From the NCBI RefSeq assembly GCF_042665075.1, contig NZ_JBHTBR010000005.1, forward strand, positions 1,116,001 through 1,180,000: DNA of 64,000 bases, read 5' to 3'. The stretch is from Hirschia litorea. Its GTDB lineage: Bacteria > Pseudomonadota > Alphaproteobacteria > Caulobacterales > Hyphomonadaceae. The position numbers and the translations under genes are program-made. Of this stretch, positions 61,474 through 64,000 are shown piece after piece; the first letter of the stretch is position 1, and every line of letters begins with the position of its first letter. The notes below the pieces were generated by a model. That model saw nothing but the letters and a program-made list of their open reading frames with translations. It ran no database searches and was not told where the DNA came from.

Positions 61474-64000
61474 ATGAGATCAGGCCTAAGAAATTCATCA
61501 GCTGTGGTCGCTCTATTGAGTGCTATAGCGATTTCACCAGCCATTGCGCAGGAAGCCGCAGTGGAAACGACTGCGCAACAAGCTGCTGATGAAGATAGAG
61601 CTGTTTTAGACACAATCGTTGTTACAGGTATTCGTAGTTCTTTGAAGGACGCGATGGATATTAAACGCTCAGGACAGGGTGTTGTTGACGCGATTTCAGC
61701 CGAAGACATTGGTAAATTTCCAGACACCAACCTTGCAGAGTCCTTGCAGCGTATTACGGGTGTATCTATTGATCGCTCGAATAATGAAGGTAACCAAGTT
61801 ACTGTTCGTGGTTTCGGACCAAGCTTCAACATGGTGACATTGAACGGGCGTCAAATGCCGCGTTCTTCATCTCTTTTAACTGACGGTATTCCACGGAGTT
61901 TCAACTTCCGTGAACTATCATCAGAGCTTGTTTCAGGCATTGAAGTATATAAAACGGGTCGTTCCGATGTCGATTCCGGCGGTATTGGTTCTACAATCAA
62001 TGTGAAAACAGCGCGCCCATTCGACAATAAAGGGTTTCAAGCATTTGGAAGCCTTAAAGGCATCGCTGACCTGAGTGTTGAAAATGGTGACAGCGTGACG
62101 CCTGAGATTTCAGGTCTTATTAGTCACACATTTATGGACGACAAGTTTGGTGTGCTTTTGGCTCTATCTCAATCTGAGCGCGATAGTCACCGTGATCGTG
62201 CAGGTACACAAGGTTGGGTACGTAATCGTGGCCAGAATATTGATACAAGCGCGGTTGATAACGGAACAGGTTCGTGGTGGGCACCATGGACAGTTGATTT
62301 GGATTCATGGGATACTGAGCGCACACGTCAAAATGGACAGCTTGTGCTGCAATTTGCGCCGACAAACGATATTACTGCGACAGTGGATTACACAGCGACA
62401 CGCTTTGAGCAGTCGACATCGATGAACCGTCAAAGTCTTTGGTTTGATAACCCAACAGGTGCTGCTGATGTAAATGGTACATTGGTAAATCCGATCCAAA
62501 CCAATGATGAGTTGAACTTCTGGGCTTGGCAATTTGAAGAAAAAACAGAGAGCGATTCAATTGGTTTGAACCTCGAATGGCAGGCCACAGACACGCTATC
62601 TTTTGAACTTGACGTTCATGATTCAACATCAAAATCTAATCCGAATGGCGTGAATTCTGAGCAATTAGCTAACTTGGCTAACCCTGGTAAGCTTGTGAAT
62701 TATAGCGCGGATTTCTCAGGGGATATTCCAACTGTAGATGTAGACGATTCAGCTTTGACTGGCGGTGCATATAATGCAGACAATATTATCGCTGACTTGT
62801 TCCAAACGCGTGGATATCAGATTGATAACAACGTTCAGCAGATCAAATTGGGCGGTACTTGGGAGAATGCGGGCGATGGTGCGCTAACTCAAGTGAAGTT
62901 TGGTGTGCAGAAGACTAAATACGCAGTCGACACGAAGACATTTGGTACATTTGCATTTGTGACATCGCTTGACCTTACAGGTCTTGGGCTGACATTTGAC
63001 AATGCTGGAGATGCATTGGATGAATTTGGAGATGCGTCACAGACATTCCCATTCATTCCAAACTATAGCGCTTTAGGCTTCATCGAGCTAACGAAGGGGC
63101 AAGACTTGTTCTTCCAAAGTGCGCCAAGCTTGAATGGTGTTGAAGAGCAAACATTAGCTATGTATGTGAATGCCGATTTTGAAACTGAATTCAACGGCAT
63201 GCCAATTTACGCAAACGCTGGTGTGCGTTTTGAAGACACTGATGTTGAAGCCTATTCAGTGCAGCCAGCTATCACAAACTTGCAATATTGGCATGAAGAA
63301 GAGATTCAGCTGGTAACAGGTGATGATGTCCCTGCGGGTCTAAGCGGTGGATACAAGCGTATGTTGCCTAACTTCGACATGAAAGTTGACATTACTGATG
63401 CGCTAGTAGGACGTTTCTCATACGGAAAAACTATGACACGTAGTGGTTTAGGGAACATGTTCCCATCGACAACTATTACACAAAGACGTCCAGGTGACAT
63501 ATTCAAAGCCAGTCAGGGTAACCCTGGATTGCTTCCATATGAATCCGACAACTTCGACTTCTCACTTGAATACTATTACAATGATGCGAGCTATGTATCT
63601 GTTGGGTATTTCCAAAAGTATGTTGATAACTTTATTGGTCAATCAACAGAGCTGCGTACTATTAATGATGCAGCTGGAAACCCGCTTACAGACCCAAGTG
63701 TTGATCCAGGTGCGGGATGTCCAAGTTCCGTGATCCCAACAGAGGCGTGTTTGAACCGTCCTGATCAACCTGTAATCATGTTTGAAACGACCACAACAAC
63801 AAACCAAGGCTCTGCTGAGGTCGATGGTTGGGAGCTAAACGTGCAGCACATGTTTGGTGAGACAGGGTTTGGTGCGATCGCTAACTACACGATCGTTAAT
63901 GCAGATGTGGCATATGATATTCGTCAAATTGACGGAAACCGTGCTTTGACAGGTCTAAGTGACTCTGCGAACTTGGTTGCATTCTATGAAAAGAACGGCA
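61474..64000 (+). CDS. TonB-dependent receptor, N-terminal part (runs off window end)
   Basis: Open from ATG 61474 (GGGAGGAATATATATA before it) to the window edge, 842 codons visible. It has a signal peptide ending PAIAQ, TonB box LDTIVVTGIR, a plug with ITGVSIDRSNNEGNQVTVRG, FNMVTLNGRQMP and EVYKTGRSDVDSGGIGS, and barrel strands including FSYGKTMTRSGLGNMFP. This is the large oligosaccharide type of receptor. The operator upstream places it in the same regulon as the agar genes. The C-terminus is not in the window. Confidence 0.92.
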   Translation, partial: MRSGLRNSSAVVALLSAIAISPAIAQEAAVETTAQQAADEDRAVLDTIVVTGIRSSLKDAMDIKRSGQGVVDAISAEDIGKFPDTNLAESLQRITGVSIDRSNNEGNQVTVRGFGPSFNMVTLNGRQMPRSSSLLTDGIPRSFNFRELSSELVSGIEVYKTGRSDVDSGGIGSTINVKTARPFDNKGFQAFGSLKGIADLSVENGDSVTPEISGLISHTFMDDKFGVLLALSQSERDSHRDRAGTQGWVRNRGQNIDTSAVDNGTGSWWAPWTVDLDSWDTERTRQNGQLVLQFAPTNDITATVDYTATRFEQSTSMNRQSLWFDNPTGAADVNGTLVNPIQTNDELNFWAWQFEEKTESDSIGLNLEWQATDTLSFELDVHDSTSKSNPNGVNSEQLANLANPGKLVNYSADFSGDIPTVDVDDSALTGGAYNADNIIADLFQTRGYQIDNNVQQIKLGGTWENAGDGALTQVKFGVQKTKYAVDTKTFGTFAFVTSLDLTGLGLTFDNAGDALDEFGDASQTFPFIPNYSALGFIELTKGQDLFFQSAPSLNGVEEQTLAMYVNADFETEFNGMPIYANAGVRFEDTDVEAYSVQPAITNLQYWHEEEIQLVTGDDVPAGLSGGYKRMLPNFDMKVDITDALVGRFSYGKTMTRSGLGNMFPSTTITQRRPGDIFKASQGNPGLLPYESDNFDFSLEYYYNDASYVSVGYFQKYVDNFIGQSTELRTINDAAGNPLTDPSVDPGAGCPSSVIPTEACLNRPDQPVIMFETTTTTNQGSAEVDGWELNVQHMFGETGFGAIANYTIVNADVAYDIRQIDGNRALTGLSDSANLVAFYEKNG

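Noticed and set aside
1..64000. CRISPR arrays, rRNA, tRNA, insertion sequences or prophage
   Set aside because: No regular spaced repeats, cloverleaf-like genes, transposase motifs or phage structural genes were seen on either strand.

Overview
The window looks like about 64 kb of chromosome from a marine, seaweed-degrading alphaproteobacterium, probably of the Hyphomonadaceae/Maricaulaceae kind. The reasons are the long run of TonB-dependent receptors, TRAP transport, Entner-Doudoroff-type sugar acid enzymes, SapC and tryptophan-halogenase-like genes near TonB receptors, and moderate GC. The lineage is an inference. No rRNA, tRNA, CRISPR array, phage or transposase was seen. Almost everything is a polysaccharide utilisation region for alginate and agar, the brown- and red-algal wall polymers.

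Layout. (1) 1-7.8 kb, alginate: a TonB receptor (cut by the window edge) diverges from a PL6 lyase, a PL17 lyase, an MFS uronate transporter and a DEH-reductase-like SDR. (2) 7.8-16.9 kb, agar core: a minus-strand operon (SMP-30 lactonase lipoprotein, GH50 agarase, KDPGal/KDPG aldolase, KDG-type kinase) diverges from a sugar porter, an SDR and a galactonate-dehydratase-like enzyme. (3) 17.0-21.7 kb, 3,6-anhydro-L-galactose (AHG) operon: cycloisomerase, Zn dehydrogenase, KduD-like SDR and aldehyde dehydrogenase, then a convergent GntR regulator. (4) 22.6-28.5 kb: a PhoD-like exported metallophosphatase, a second GH50 and a LacI regulator. (5) 28.6-42.0 kb, two poorly understood operons. The plus-strand one has a small-molecule kinase, a divergent enolase paralog, an FAH-family hydrolase and an SDR, followed by an FG-GAP/ASPIC lipoprotein and SapC. 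The minus-strand one has a leaderless solute-binding-like protein, two class III CoA-transferases, an enoyl-CoA hydratase and an aldehyde dehydrogenase, and diverges from an IclR regulator. (6) 42.1-51.3 kb: a large TonB receptor, a sulfotransferase-like gene, a tryptophan-halogenase-like flavoprotein and a third GH50. (7) 51.3-60.4 kb: a DeoR regulator, a glycerol kinase broken by one base, a DctPQM TRAP transporter, a cytochrome c-PQQ dehydrogenase fusion and a small TonB receptor. (8) 60.4-64 kb: a decayed stretch and another TonB receptor that runs off the end.

How it fits together. Receptors take in oligosaccharides and GH50 lipoproteins cut neoagaro-oligosaccharides. AHG is probably oxidised to anhydrogalactonate, isomerised to 2-keto-3-deoxy-L-galactonate and converted through a 5-keto intermediate to KDG. 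D-galactose can reach 2-keto-3-deoxygalactonate through galactonate, and alginate reaches KDG through DEH. The pfkB kinase and aldolase at 7.9-9.5 kb are the likely common exit to pyruvate and glyceraldehyde-3-phosphate. The palindrome TTGTNNACAA lies before most agar and unknown transcription units (ten exact copies and one single-mismatch copy, plus a further variant at the alginate promoter), which suggests a single regulon, most simply controlled by the FadR-type GntR protein at 21.7-22.3 kb. The strongest candidates for undescribed biology are the kinase/enolase-paralog/FAH/SDR pathway and the neighbouring CoA-transferase operon.
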